Part shown: positions 49,601-60,126 of the stretch, piece after piece
Layout: each line of letters starts with the position of its first letter
Position numbering within the stretch: position 1 is the first letter of the stretch
Source: Asterochloris sp. CNOR1
Lineage: Eukaryota; Chlorophyta; Trebouxiophyceae; Trebouxiales; Trebouxiaceae
Reading direction: 5' to 3'
Length of the DNA stretch: 64,000 nucleotides
Assembly: GCA_963969365.1 (NCBI GenBank)
Contig: OZ017755.1
Location: 1,426,001-1,490,000, forward strand
Translations under genes and position numbers: made by a program
The notes under the pieces: model-generated
Seen by the model: the letters and a program-made list of their open reading frames with translations, nothing else
Databases searched by the model: none
What the model was told of the DNA's origin: nothing

Positions 49601-52600
49601 GGCACGGCACCCGGACAGAGCTACAGTACCTCAACTCCCTCAAGATGAAGATGTCCATCATTCTGGGTGAGAGCGCAGTGCAGCTGCTGTGCAGACTGAC
49701 ATGACCATCATCCCGGGTGCGGGCCAGTGCAGCAGCCCTTCCCATATGTGCACTTTGAGTTGATAGTCACAAGGCTCAGCTGTGCCGGCTCAGGGTCCGC
49801 CTCACAACTTGCCATTGCTCAAGCGTCTCCACCTGTCAGCGTCAGCAAGCTGGGGCTTCTGTTGGTGACTGCTTAGCATAGCACAGGGTGTAGCCATTGC
49901 CTTGCCAAGCTGCCTGAGAGGCGGTACTGCATTGGCTGCATGGGGCCAAGCCTGCAATGAGCGGCAGCCAGCTATGTGGTAATTGTCGGGGCCCCACCCC
50001 GCAGAGACAAATCACCCCTTCTTGGCAAGTGGACCTGCCGAACTGCTTGCAGGCACAAGGGCCTGTGTGCACATCATGTCCCTTCTCAGCTGCCACCCTG
50101 CTGCACAGGCGTGCATCTTATCAACCTAAGTACTGCTCTGTCCTTCAAATCTCGCCTCGTGGAGAAGTTCAATCTGAGTTACCTGGCTGTGCAGGTGTGA
50201 TTCAAATGAATCTGGGCATCCTCATGTCACTGTTCAACCAGCGCTACTTCCGCGACAAGCTCTCCACGATCTGCGAGTTCATTCCTCAGGTGAGGCTGCA
50301 GCTGCGGCAGGTGCAAGGGTCATGCGGCTGGTTGTGTAAGGGAGAGGCTGCCACAGCGACAGGTGTCCTCTCCAGTATGGCAGGACATCAGCCAATGTTG
50401 CAGGCCGCAGCGCAGGGTCTTATGAGGCATAAGCAGGTGCCAGCTGCACAGACCCTGTGGCTCTGGCAAGGGCATCTTTGAGGCTGCTGCAGAGGGTGGT
50501 GCTGGTCCCGCGGTGATCAACAATATGTTGGTGTTGTCAAATCTGCAACATCGCTGGGGACCAGCAACCGCTGGGCGTTTCAGTGCCGTTCGCAAAATGT
50601 TGATTTTAGTGCCTGCCTCGTGTGGCACTCGACTGCATGACTGGGTGAACTCTTCGTGTCTTTGCTTGCAAATGGTCTCCTCAAAGTGCTTATGTGGCTA
50701 GCTACTTGGGTTCGGTGCTCACCAATTCCTCTACTGCACCTTGTTGCCTGCCTGCACCTAAGCTGGCTGCACTGCATGTGTGGGTGCCTCTGCCTCCTCC
50801 TCACCACAGCCACTGCAGTCAACAACACCACTTTTGGTGCTGCTCGTTCTAACAGCAGGCCAACACAGACTACTGCCCTTCCTGCCTGCAGATGATTTTC
50901 CTGAACTGCATGTTTGGCTACCTCTCCATCCTGATCATTGCCAAGTGGGCTTCTGGCAGCACAGCCGACCTGTACCACGTCCTCATCTACATGTTCATGA
51001 GCCCCGGCAACGTGGACTGCTACAGCGGGAAGGACCCCACCACAGGGCAGGACATCAGGGGGTGCCCCGAGAATAAGATGTATGCTGGGCAGGGCGCGGT
51101 GCAGGTGGGTGGCTCATCAGGCCTGGAGTCATCATTGACAGGCTGGCTGAAGCATGCAAGTGGATGAGTAGCACCACAAAGCATCTTTATGAGGCACTGC
51201 TTCAGCGCATGAGGGACGACTGTGTGTGCTCATGTCTAGCTGGACTGCTGACGTTTGCTTGTTGAAGTGCGTCAGCACACGTGCACTGAGTGCAACTCAA
51301 CTCTCACTGCATCGTTGATGAGCAAATTCAAGATATCTGCAAATGTTGCGCAGACAGATGAAGACCAGGCTTTAGGCCCTTCACTGCTGCTTCAAACCTG
51401 TATTACTGAGAGGGGACCTTGCAGCCATGTGTGCAGCCAGCACCGTCCCACGATGCCTCTGCTACCGCCACAGGTGCTGCTGCTGCTGGTTGCTCTGGTG
51501 GCGGTGCCCTGGATGCTCATCCCCAAGCCCTACATCCTGAAGAAGAGGCATGAAGCACGCCAGTCTCAGGTACCTTGCTCACAGCATTAGGCTCCTGCAT
51601 GCCTGTCATGCGCTTGTGCTTGCTACCTGATGTGTCGCTCAGACTCTAGACGCTCCTTTTACATTCTGCACTGCCATGCACTGTGCCTATCGCCATTAGA
51701 GGCTGACAGCGTAGCACCCATCCTGCAAACTGTGCCAGGCTGAGCACTGTACGATTAACTACACCAGCATTGCATGCATCGCATGCAACTGCAGCTTGTG
51801 CAGAGCTACAACACCATGGCCATGCCCTGCACTCAAGACAGAGAGGTCATGGAGTTGTTAGCCTCAAATCTCAATAGTAGCTTTTCTGGGCTACGTGGAA
51901 GCCACGCCGATGCCACATGCGCTGCTGGACACCTGCTGTGCATGCTCCCCAACCTGCCTGTGCTAAGTGCTCTGCACCATCATCTGCACCTGGGTACGTC
52001 TTGCATTCAGCTCCACATTCTGCATTCAGCTCCAACACTACGGCCGCGTCTCCCCGCATGATGAGGATGAGGAGGCTGGCGACCGCTTGGCAGCTGCGTC
52101 CCATGAGGAGCATGGCGAGCACTTTGATTTTGGGGAGATCGCCGTGCACCAGATGATCCACACCATCGAGTTCGTCCTGGGGGCAGTCTCCAACACGGCA
52201 AGCTACCTGCGGCTGTGGGCCCTGTCCCTGGCCCACTCCCAGCTGAGCGCGGTGTTCTACGACCGCGTGCTCATGGCCGCATTGGCGGCCAACAGCGGCG
52301 TGGCGCTCTTCATTGGTGGGTCTGGAGTTTGATGTCAGCTTCCAGCTTGTCTGCTGTTGGCCTGGCTTTGCTGCTGTCATGAGTGCTGCACTAGGGGCTG
52401 AGGGCGGTCCTGGCTGCATTGGTGGGCGGCACCTCACTGAGTAGCATCAAGTGGCACGGCAAACATCAGGAAGCACACCTGGTTCTCCTGCAAGATGCTC
52501 TGCCATGGCGCTGTTGGTCGTTGGCAAAGTGACACTGTCCAACTGGGGAATCCCCTCACCAGTGGCTGTGCCCCTCCTGCTGTCAGTTCCATCTGGGGTG

Positions 52601-53259
52601 ATCTTGCCTGTGCGAGGGGTGTTTATGTCTGTGTTGTCGGCTAATAGCAATGTGGGCTGGTCACTGATGGGCTTGGGGAGTGCCTGCTGCGTGTGCTCTT
52701 CATGCTGTCAGCCCTCAGCATGACACGTGCCTGGCGTCAGCCAGCCCTGCTACTGTCAAGAGGGCTCTACTGCGGTGTGGTGCAGACTACAGCAACAAGC
52801 ATGTGCTCAACAGCTCTTTGCTGGATCTTCAGTACCTGAGACGGGCAGATAGGCTTTGATATACCATTTCGCAAGTTCCAATGCCTCAGATCTGCTTCTG
52901 CCTGAGGATGATGCTGAGGCTTTCGGCATGACGGGTCTGCCTGTATGTGCTGCAGGGTTTATGGTGTTCCTTGGGGCCACGCTGGGAGTGCTGATGGTCA
53001 TGGAGACACTGTCCGCCTTCCTGCACGCCCTCAGGCTGCACTGGGTGGAGTTTCAGAACAAGTGAGAATGCTCCTCAGTGTTTTCCGCCGCGCCAGCCGT
53101 GCTTACCAGCCTGACTGCTGCTTCCTGTGCTCTGCAGCCATGCTCGCTTTTCCAGCTTCATCGCCAATCATTGCTATGCTGTGCAGGTTCTACCATGGAG
53201 ATGGCTACCAGTTCACACCGTTCTCCTTTGCCCTAGTAGATGCTAGTGAGGAGATCTGA
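43645..53259 (+). CDS. VHA-a: V-type proton ATPase subunit a (Vo sector)
   Basis: About 20 exons. The start is 43645 ([19 protein letters not shown]), or the in-frame ATG at 43663, which matches plant homologues better; the end is TGA at 53257-53259 (ALVDASEEI). The N-terminal cytoplasmic half shows [55 protein letters not shown] and [15 protein letters not shown]. The membrane half begins near 48600 ([20 protein letters not shown]) and has [34 protein letters not shown] and [18 protein letters not shown], whose Arg is the essential proton-path residue facing the c-ring. The last exons give [20 protein letters not shown] and [14 protein letters not shown]. It forms the proton half-channels of the vacuolar/endosomal pump. 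All catalytic landmarks are present. Several introns carry decayed copies of exon ends. Confidence 0.95.
45085..45229 (+). repeat. Duplication of a V-ATPase exon end (about 52 bp)
   Basis: Positions 45085-45136 and 45178-45229 share GGCAGCTTCTTTGACG and CCAGC...CCCAAT-like sequence. The exon reads [16 protein letters not shown]; the intronic copy reads [15 protein letters not shown]. Confidence 0.85.
46037..46225 (+). repeat. Duplication of a V-ATPase exon end (about 35 bp)
   Basis: Positions 46037-46072 (exon, [12 protein letters not shown]) and 46192-46225 (intron, [12 protein letters not shown]) align at about 80%. A second pair in the same intron, 46139-46157 and 46349-46366, shares TTGGTGCTGAA(C/T)GTCAG. 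Confidence 0.75.
49651..49733 (+). repeat. Duplication of an exon end with its donor (34 bp)
   Basis: Positions 49651-49684 contain the exon end ATGTCCATCATTCTG and donor GGTGAGAG. Positions 49701-49733 repeat it as ATGACCATCATCCCG and GGTGCGGG, so a second potential donor sits 50 bp downstream. Confidence 0.8.
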
Positions 53260-53927
53260 TGGATGCTACGTAGTGTACTCTGCTTTATGAAAGATTGTGG
53301 TCTTGTAATTTGCTTATCTGCGGACTGGAAACTTGGTGGGCTACTGTCAGGTTTGACCAGAGCTGGGACACAACTGGGCTGCAACTCACCTCTATGTCAC
53401 CATCACCTGCGTCCCTGACACCAGCATCGATCGCTGCGGGGAGTTCAGACCACACTATGACTACGAGTTCATTCTCTGTGCATCCTGAATTCATGTTACA
53501 GTGAAGAGGATGTCCTGCATACGTTCTACATTGAGTCTATAGACCAGAGGATGTAAGGCAGGACATATTGCCAGCTGCAGCCTCCTGGCAGCCCAACAGT
53601 GAGGTTTCCCCATGCCTTCCAGACCAGAAAGCATGTCTGCCGAGAATTGGCATTGTATCTCTGGGGCCGAGGGTAAGTGCTACAGCCAGCTAGACAAGGC
53701 CTGCCCTGAAGCTCGATTTGGGGATCAACACCTGCCCTAAGCCCAAAACCTGACCTATTCTGTTGCCCAGTCCGCATTGCTGACGCCCCAGTGGACTATG
53801 AACAATGAAACTGCAGCAACGGTCATGAATAAGATAGAACCCAACTTCTCTTCCTCCCAGCGGCGTCAGACCGGTTGACCGTCTGACACCCTACCACCTG
53901 TGTGCTTGGATCACGCATGGCACGGCT
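53260..53927. other. 3' UTR and LINE 5' flank; no gene seen
   Basis: The V-ATPase 3' UTR is followed by sequence with no supported exon. A 69-codon minus-strand open frame at 53285-53494 has no recognisable signature. The exact LINE 5' end cannot be fixed, because the second copy runs out of the window before reaching this part. Confidence 0.4.
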
Positions 53928-54177
53928 TTGAGCACACGGCAGCCCCTGCAGCAGCGCCCGTATCAGCGTAGCGCTGCAGGCAGCTGCAGAGAAGCCGGCC
54001 TGGCTCAGAGCGACATGTTCACCCGCGGCTCTCGCACCTCGTCCAGAGTTAGCGGGGGCACCTCCGAGGGCGCCCCTGCAGCGATGCCGCCTCGAGCAGG
54101 CCGCAAGGCCGCGCCAGCTCAACCCCCCTGAGCTAAGTACCATTGATGAAAACGCTGTCAGTCAGGCTGCACCTAGC

Positions 54178-55350
54178 ATGGCAGTAGTGCATGATGTTGC
54201 AGAAGGGAGCACTGTAGATGTGGAGACTGTAGTTGAGGCTGCAGCGGGGAGCATTGTGCCTGTGGAGGCCGCAGTTGAGGAAGCAGGCGCCAGTGTGGTT
54301 GAGGAAGGTGAATGGCCTGCTCCCAACTCCACCCAGAGCAGCCCTGCTGCACCAGCTGATGATGCTGCTGCAGAACTTTCAACACCAACAACAACACCGA
54401 GCGCTGACCGAGGGGAGATCAGCAGCCTGCAGCTGCTGGTCACCCAGCTGCTGCAGCAGAACAACCAGCTGCTGCAGCAGAGCAACCAGCAGCAGCAGCA
54501 GATCAACCAGCTTGTCGCCCAGCGGCAGGCTGACAAGCAGCAGCAGGGTGCTGAGATCCAGCTGCTGAAGCAGCAGCAGACTGCTGAGATCCAGATGCTG
54601 AAGCATGAGGTCGCCAGGCTACGCGACGATGTGGGCAAACGGAGCAGCCACCAGGACCAGGCTGCCAGCTTGGAGAGGGCAAACACACAGCTGGCCGCTC
54701 TGGGCCGGGACGTTGAACAGCTGCAGAGGCAGCAGCCAAAGCAGGCTCAGCGGACTGGGGCGGAGACCCACACAGCCATACCTGGGCAGCAGGCCCGCCG
54801 AGGCAGCCCAGGCGTGGCTGATGATGCTCATGGAAGTGTTGCGCATGAGCGTGCCCATAACTTCCTGCTGCACAGATTTCCTGAGGGTGCAGAGAACGAG
54901 CAATGCTTAATGCAGCTTGTGGAGGGTGTTGTGCATGGCGATCTGGGGGTGAAGGGAGTAGACATATCAAGTACCAAGAGGGTCAATGGCCAGAATCCAG
55001 CCTCCCCGGTGCTTGTGCAGGTTGGTGACGCCGCCCAGTGCATCAAGGTGCTGCGAGCTGCCAGTCAGCTGCGACACAGCACACGCTACAAAGGAGTGGG
55101 CCTCACGCCAGACCTCACAAAGCAGCAACGCGAGCACAAGCAGAAGCAGTGGGGGACGTACCTGTCTCTCAAAAAGCAGGGCTACACAGTGTGCTTCCAC
55201 GGGGACGCCCTGGTGATGTGGAACAACAAGCAGTGGATGCCTATCCAGCCCCCCACTGGCCCGCCGCCACCGCCGGCGGGGCCACCGGCGCAGCCTCCAA
55301 CCCAGACATCACCTGTTGCCACAAGCACAACTGCCTGGGCCACCCTCTGA
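54178..55350 (+). CDS. LINE ORF1 protein
   Basis: 390 codons from ATG 54178 to TGA 55348-55350. An acidic N-terminal part is followed by a long coiled coil (about residues 80-190) with LLVTQLLQQNNQLLQQSNQQ and a second heptad run (LERANTQLAALGRDVEQLQR). After that comes a folded region (HNFLLHRFPEGAENEQCLMQ ... VQVGDAAQCIKVLRAASQLR) that resembles the RRM-like plus C-terminal domains of L1-type ORF1 proteins, then a Pro-rich tail. ORF1p of such elements trimerises through the coil and packages the RNA. A further basic stretch, MFTRGSRTSSRVSG at about 54016, sits upstream in another frame; a C6 run at about 54125 may mark a frameshift, so the true start may be earlier. Confidence 0.8.
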   Translation: MAVVHDVAEGSTVDVETVVEAAAGSIVPVEAAVEEAGASVVEEGEWPAPNSTQSSPAAPADDAAAELSTPTTTPSADRGEISSLQLLVTQLLQQNNQLLQQSNQQQQQINQLVAQRQADKQQQGAEIQLLKQQQTAEIQMLKHEVARLRDDVGKRSSHQDQAASLERANTQLAALGRDVEQLQRQQPKQAQRTGAETHTAIPGQQARRGSPGVADDAHGSVAHERAHNFLLHRFPEGAENEQCLMQLVEGVVHGDLGVKGVDISSTKRVNGQNPASPVLVQVGDAAQCIKVLRAASQLRHSTRYKGVGLTPDLTKQQREHKQKQWGTYLSLKKQGYTVCFHGDALVMWNNKQWMPIQPPTGPPPPPAGPPAQPPTQTSPVATSTTAWATL

Positions 55351-55364
55351 GAGGGTGGCCTAGG
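55334..55364 (+). promoter_or_regulatory. Stem-loop with the ORF1 stop codon as its loop
   Basis: Positions 55334-55347 and 55351-55364 pair over 14 bp with a single G-U pair. The three unpaired bases, 55348-55350, are the TGA of ORF1. The ORF2 frame opens just after the TAG at 55361-55363. The same structure is present, base for base, in copy 2 (about 63796-63826). It could steer reinitiation or read-through into ORF2, or it could be part of the RNA packaging signal. Confidence 0.7.
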
Positions 55365-58300
55365 AAGAGGGGGGTCACTGCGTTGAGCTCTCATGTGTTC
55401 TCTGGAACATGCATGGCGGGCTCAACCATGCTTATAACAAGGCTGATGCTTTGAATGACCTGCATACTTTGGACTGCACATTTATTTGTTTGACTGAGAC
55501 CTGGACTGCGCCTGGGGATGCTGTGTATGACTTGCCAGGCTATGTCTGTCATGAAGTGCACCGCCCCCAGCACCTGCAGAACCGCAATGGCCCCAGGGGT
55601 GGCATTGCTGTGTACATGAAGCAATGCGTTGCTGACCATGTTAAATTTTGGAAAGCTGCAGATGACGGGACATACATTTGGCTGCACATTGAGCCGCATG
55701 GCGGTTGTACAGAGCATATTGCCTTTGCCACTTGCTACATGCCTCCTTACTACGCCAACAAAACACTGGACACTTTCCGCAGATTGACTGCAGACATGGA
55801 CAACTTTGCAAGCAGGGTGCCTGCCGGCAAGCAGCCGCACTACTGGGTGTGTGGGGACACCAATGCACACACTGGCACAGCACCAGACTTTATCAGACTC
55901 ATTGGACATGGTATCTCTTCTGAAGTGCAGGCCCTTGACCAGCTTCCAGCTGACCTGAAGACGCGCGCAAACCCACAAGGTTGATGTCCGTGGCAAGCAA
56001 CAGCTGGACTTCTGCAAAGACAACGAGCTGCTCATTCTCAATGGCAGGGCACCTGGCGACCCATCTGGTAAGGTCACATTTGTGGGGAGGGGCGCAGGCA
56101 CCCTCATTGACTACCACATGGCCTCTGCGTGGCTGGCCAGCTGCTGCATGCAGCTGGCGGTGCTGGACATGGCCAGCGGGGCGTGCCGGGTGTGCTCAGA
56201 TCACCTGCCGGTTCAGGTCTGCTTCCAGCTGCCCACCACAGATGGGGAACCACCAGCAGCATCAGCACAGCAGCAGCCAGCTGCAGTCCCGCGCGTACCA
56301 GACATCAGACTTGACCCAAGTCAAACAGAGGTCTGGCACCAGAGCTTTGCAGCGGTTGCAGAGCGGTTGCGGTTACAAGTTGCGGTGACAGATCCAGAAG
56401 CAGGGGTCAGAGCCTTCACAGAGTGCATTTCAGAAGCGGCCGCAGACACCTTCCAGCTCAGACGACGGCAGCCTTTAAAAATTATGCAACGCCCACCCTG
56501 GTTTGATGAGGAGTGCCGGTATGCTTGGAGGGAATGGAAGGATGCTGAGCGCTCCCCCATTATTGTTCCTTTTGCTGCTTTGAAGCTTCGCAACATGTAC
56601 AGGGCAGTGCGCCGCAGGAAGCAGCGACGGTTCATGCACCAAAGGATGGCTGACATCGATAAGCTTGCATCGAAAAACATGGCACATTTATACCGCGTGT
56701 TTGGCTGGCGCAGGCACTCAGCTTGCCCCAGGGCGCTGCACAGTCAGCATGCACACTGGCAAAGCAAGCTGGGTGGCCGCCCAGAGCCACGAGGGATCCC
56801 TGAGCTGTTGACAGAGGACTGTCCCGGTGGGCCTGTTCCATCTGCTGCTGCCTTGAATGCACCCTATCACCACCCGTGAGGTTTATGACAGCTTGCAGGA
56901 ACTGAAGGGGGGCAAAGCAGCAGGGCTTGATGGCATGCCTGCAGAACTGCTCAAGAGTGGCCCCTTCAGCATGATGGAGTGCCTCGCGAGTCTCTTCACT
57001 GCAATCCTGCATGGAAGATATCCAGAGCAGCTGAGCACTGGCCTGATTACTGCAGTTCACAAAAAGGGAGACAAGGCAGACCTCAATAACTACCGCCCCA
57101 TCACAGTCATCCCGGTTCTGGCCAAGCTATTCGCCTCTGTGCTCACGCGCAGACTGGCAGACTGGACTGAGAGGAACAATCTCAGGGCGCCCACGCAAGC
57201 GGGCTTCCGGGCCAATCGCGGCACATCAGATCAACTGAGTATCTTGAAGTACATAGTCAAGAAATGCCTGTCACAGGGGAAGAAATTGTACTGCTGCTTT
57301 GTGGATTTTGAGAAAGCATTTGACACAGTGGACAGGGAAGTGCTTTGGGCTGTCCTGGCCAACATTGGAGTGCGGGGGCAGTTCCTGAAGTGTCTGCAGA
57401 GCCTCTATGGTGTTGACTCTGCTGCAGTGAGAACTGCACAGGGCACCTCTGGGGCTTTCAGGTGCTTTCAGGGGGTACAGCAGGCGAGTCCCCTCAGCCC
57501 CCTGCTGTTCGGGCTGCTGCTCGACTGCTTGCACAAGGTCCTGAAAGCTGTGCCAGGCAATGGCGCCCCAAGCCTTGCCGATTACTGGTTCACAGCTGCG
57601 GGCCGCGAGTGGAAGATGCAAAAGCCTGTGCCGCTGCTGCTCTACGCAGACGACCTTGCCATACTAAGCACCAGAGCAGAGGGGCTACAGAACATGCTTG
57701 ATGCATTGCAGGTCTTTAGCAAGAAGAGGCGCCTCACAGTGAACCTGGAAAAGACTGAGGTGCTGGTCTTTGAGCTGCGGCACACCCCCTGCCGGGATTT
57801 CACATACGGCGGGAGAGTGCTCACCCGCAAGGACAGCTTCAAATATCTGGGCCTGTGGTTCCATGCCACGCAACGGGACTTCCGCCTTGCTCTGGGGAGT
57901 CTTGCAGCTTCTGCATGCAAAGCCATGCATGCCATGCGCCGCAGATGCTTCCAGCTTGGCTATGTGCACCCCCAGCGCATGTGCAACTTGTTCAATGCAT
58001 TGGTGCTGCCCATCCTCAGCTATGGCTGTGAGGTGTGGTTCTGGCACCATGATGCCAGCAGCACAGTCACCAAAGTGCTGGAAGGCGTCCACCTCCAGTT
58101 CTTACGTGGCCTGCTGGGAGTGAAACGCACCACGCACCACTTGATTGCCCTGGCTGAGTTTGGCAGATACCCGCTTGCTGTGCATTGGCAATAACAAGTT
58201 GACAAGTTCAGGCTGCGCATCTGCAATGTCACTCGCACTGCATCTGACAACCCACTGTTCTGGGCGATGTTTGACGGCACACCCAATGTGGAAAACCTTA

Positions 58301-58803
58301 GGCTCCTGCGTACCCCTGCTGGATTTGCTGCCTTGCAGGCCCGCGGGAGGCCTGCCAGCGCCCCCAGCACAGAGCGCCATGAGCGGCTCTTTGCGGAGAA
58401 CTCAGACAGCACCGTGGCAACGTACAAGCAGATGCGCGGCTTCAGCGCAGCGTACACCACGCAACCTTACATCCAGCAGATCAGAGGCTACAGACTGCGC
58501 AAATCAATGGCCCATATCCGCTGCAGCAGCCACAGGCTGAGAGTTGAGACAGGCCGCTACACATCAGAAGCCAGACACGAGAGGACCTGCCGCCTCTGCA
58601 CATCAGCAACCGCCATAGAAGACGAGCAACACATCTTGCTGCACTGTCCCCAGCTCGATGACCTGCGCAACGCCCACAGCCACCTATTCAAGACGCCAGG
58701 ACAGACTTTGACAGACCTCTTTGATGACCATCCCCCAATTTTGCTTGCTAAGTATGTGCGTGCAGCGCTGCTTATGCATCAATCAGTGCTGCTTTTGCCA
58801 TGA
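55364..58803 (+). pseudogene. LINE ORF2: endonuclease plus reverse transcriptase, frame-broken
   Basis: The endonuclease starts with LWNMHGGLNHAYNK; the catalytic Glu is in CLTETWT and the SDHLP motif is near 56200. Reverse transcriptase motifs follow: RPITVIPVLAKLFA, GFRANRGTSDQLS, motif A FVDFEKAFDTVDRE, motif B GVQQASPLSPLLFG (QGxP is altered to QASP), motif C LLYADDLA near 57640 and the YLGLWF region. A zinc-binding CRLC...HILLHC motif ends the protein. The frame changes near 55970 and near 56870, and a TAA replaces a probable Gln at 58192-58194. No ATG precedes the LWNMHGG motif, so normal expression probably depended on ORF1. An RNase H domain is not seen. Confidence 0.85.
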
Positions 58804-59368
58804 TTACATGAATCGTCAGTCCCATGCCCGTTCATTGTGGCCCTCGGACTTTAAATCCATTTCTCTTGGCACAGTTGCCTAGCTGTGCTGACCATGCTTG
58901 CCTCCAGGCTCCTGCATCACATCTGTAGGGGGGGGGGAGCCTGGTGGGGTGCGCCTCTGCCCAAGCAAGGCTGGTACTTTCCTCACTGGCGCCTTCTGTC
59001 AACCCCCAACAGAGTCCTCTTGCTGCGTGCCCTTGCACACCCAGCCTTGCCTGGGTACTTGCCCGGCTTGAGTCTGATAATTAAGGCGAGAAGGGTGATG
59101 GCTAATTGGCCAGGGGTTTATGGCACTATGACAACGGGATACGTTCTGTCAAGGTTCCAGAGACATTCTCTGTGAGAATGAATACAGAATGACAGTACAG
59201 ACCAGATGTAGAACCAAAATAGGTCGTCCTGGTATCAGTCTACTCTCACGTCCAATCATCGTCCTGTTACAATTTAGAACGTTCTACATGCATGCTACCT
59301 TCATCATAGTGCACTGCAAGCCAGAATGTTTGTTATGAACCATGCTGTGCTGCTGCTCATTGCCTCTG
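58804..59368. other. LINE 3' UTR and flank; no gene seen
   Basis: The stretch includes a G10 run at about 58929-58938 and no supported exon. The end of the LINE within it cannot be placed. Confidence 0.4.
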
Positions 59369-59599
59369 CTAGGAGGCTGCTGCCCCCTTGCAGAGCCTCT
59401 TGAGGCCTGTGCCACTGCTCCTAGAGCTGCCACGAGCCTTCACAGCCCTCCCACTGCCCGCCTGCTCTCTGCTGGATTGCACCTTGCTTCCTCTCCCTCT
59501 GCCTCCTTGAGCAGCTATCGTCCCACTGCCCGCCTGTTCTCTGCTGGAATGCACCTTGCCTCCTCTCCCTCTGCCGCCTTGAGCAGCAGTCGTCTGCAA
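59369..59599 (-). other. RG-rich open frame, possible exon of the neighbouring minus-strand gene
   Basis: A 76-codon open frame encodes two copies of a 24-residue unit containing AAQGGRGRG(G/S)KV(H/Q)SSREQ. Composition fits an RNA-binding RGG-type tail. Whether it belongs to the unrecognised gene at 60127-61757 is unproved; the plus strand is also open here (59342-59713). Confidence 0.35.
59449..59592. repeat. Two tandem 72-bp units
   Basis: Positions 59449-59520 and 59521-59592 are exactly adjacent and about 90% identical. The length is a multiple of three, so both strands stay open through the repeat. Confidence 0.9.
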
Positions 59600-60126
59600 G
59601 CAGCAGAGGAGGGCACTTGCAAGTCATCACTCAATGCTCAGCTGAGCTCTGCAGCTGCCTTGCATGGCAGTGCAGATGCCTTGCATGGCAGTGAGGCACC
59701 TGAGCCCAGTTGAGTGGCCAAGCTGTGTCATATCAGCAGCCCTCAGCAGACACACAACCTGCCATACACCTTACCATCTGCTTCTTGCCAGCTGGTTGTC
59801 TGGGCCTGCCCTCAAGCTGACGCTTCTGGCCCTAGGGCGGGCTGGGACAACCCACTCAACACTGCCTGCAGCTGACCTGCCTGCTTCTCTGCCAGTTTGC
59901 TGACTTCGCCATCCTCAGTGTCCTGCAGCCATGCACACTGAAGGGTTATTCACCCAGCTGGCTCATGAGAAATCACCCCTGCCCTGACGGAACAGACTGC
60001 TTGCATTGTCTCGAATTCAACACAAGTAGTGCAGAGTTTGGGCCTGCTACAGCATATATGCCTGATCATGATGCAACACATCAGGCACAGCCTGAGTGAG
60101 CAGTGTATACCCGCAGAACTTACGTC

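Larger units (their letters stand above)
53928..58803 (+). mobile_element. LINE (non-LTR retrotransposon), copy 1
   Basis: The element contains an ORF1 with a Gln-rich coiled coil and an ORF2 with an apurinic-type endonuclease, reverse transcriptase and a C-terminal zinc motif. The 5' boundary is a minimum estimate; the 3' UTR may extend past 58803, but no poly(A) tail or target-site duplication is visible. ORF2 is broken by two frame changes and one TAA, so this copy looks inactive. An L1/Zepp-like placement is plausible for a green alga, but a tree would be needed. The element lies just beyond the V-ATPase gene and on the same strand. Confidence 0.9.

Noticed and set aside
58100-58200. TAA or TAG read as Gln, as in some ulvophyte algae
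   Set aside because: Host genes end in TAG (importin-4, 20153), TAA (LRR gene, 20367) and TGA (V-ATPase, 53257), so the code is standard; the TAA in ORF2 is decay.
53928-58803. Retrovirus-like LTR element
   Set aside because: No LTRs, protease or integrase; an APE-type endonuclease beside the reverse transcriptase marks a LINE.
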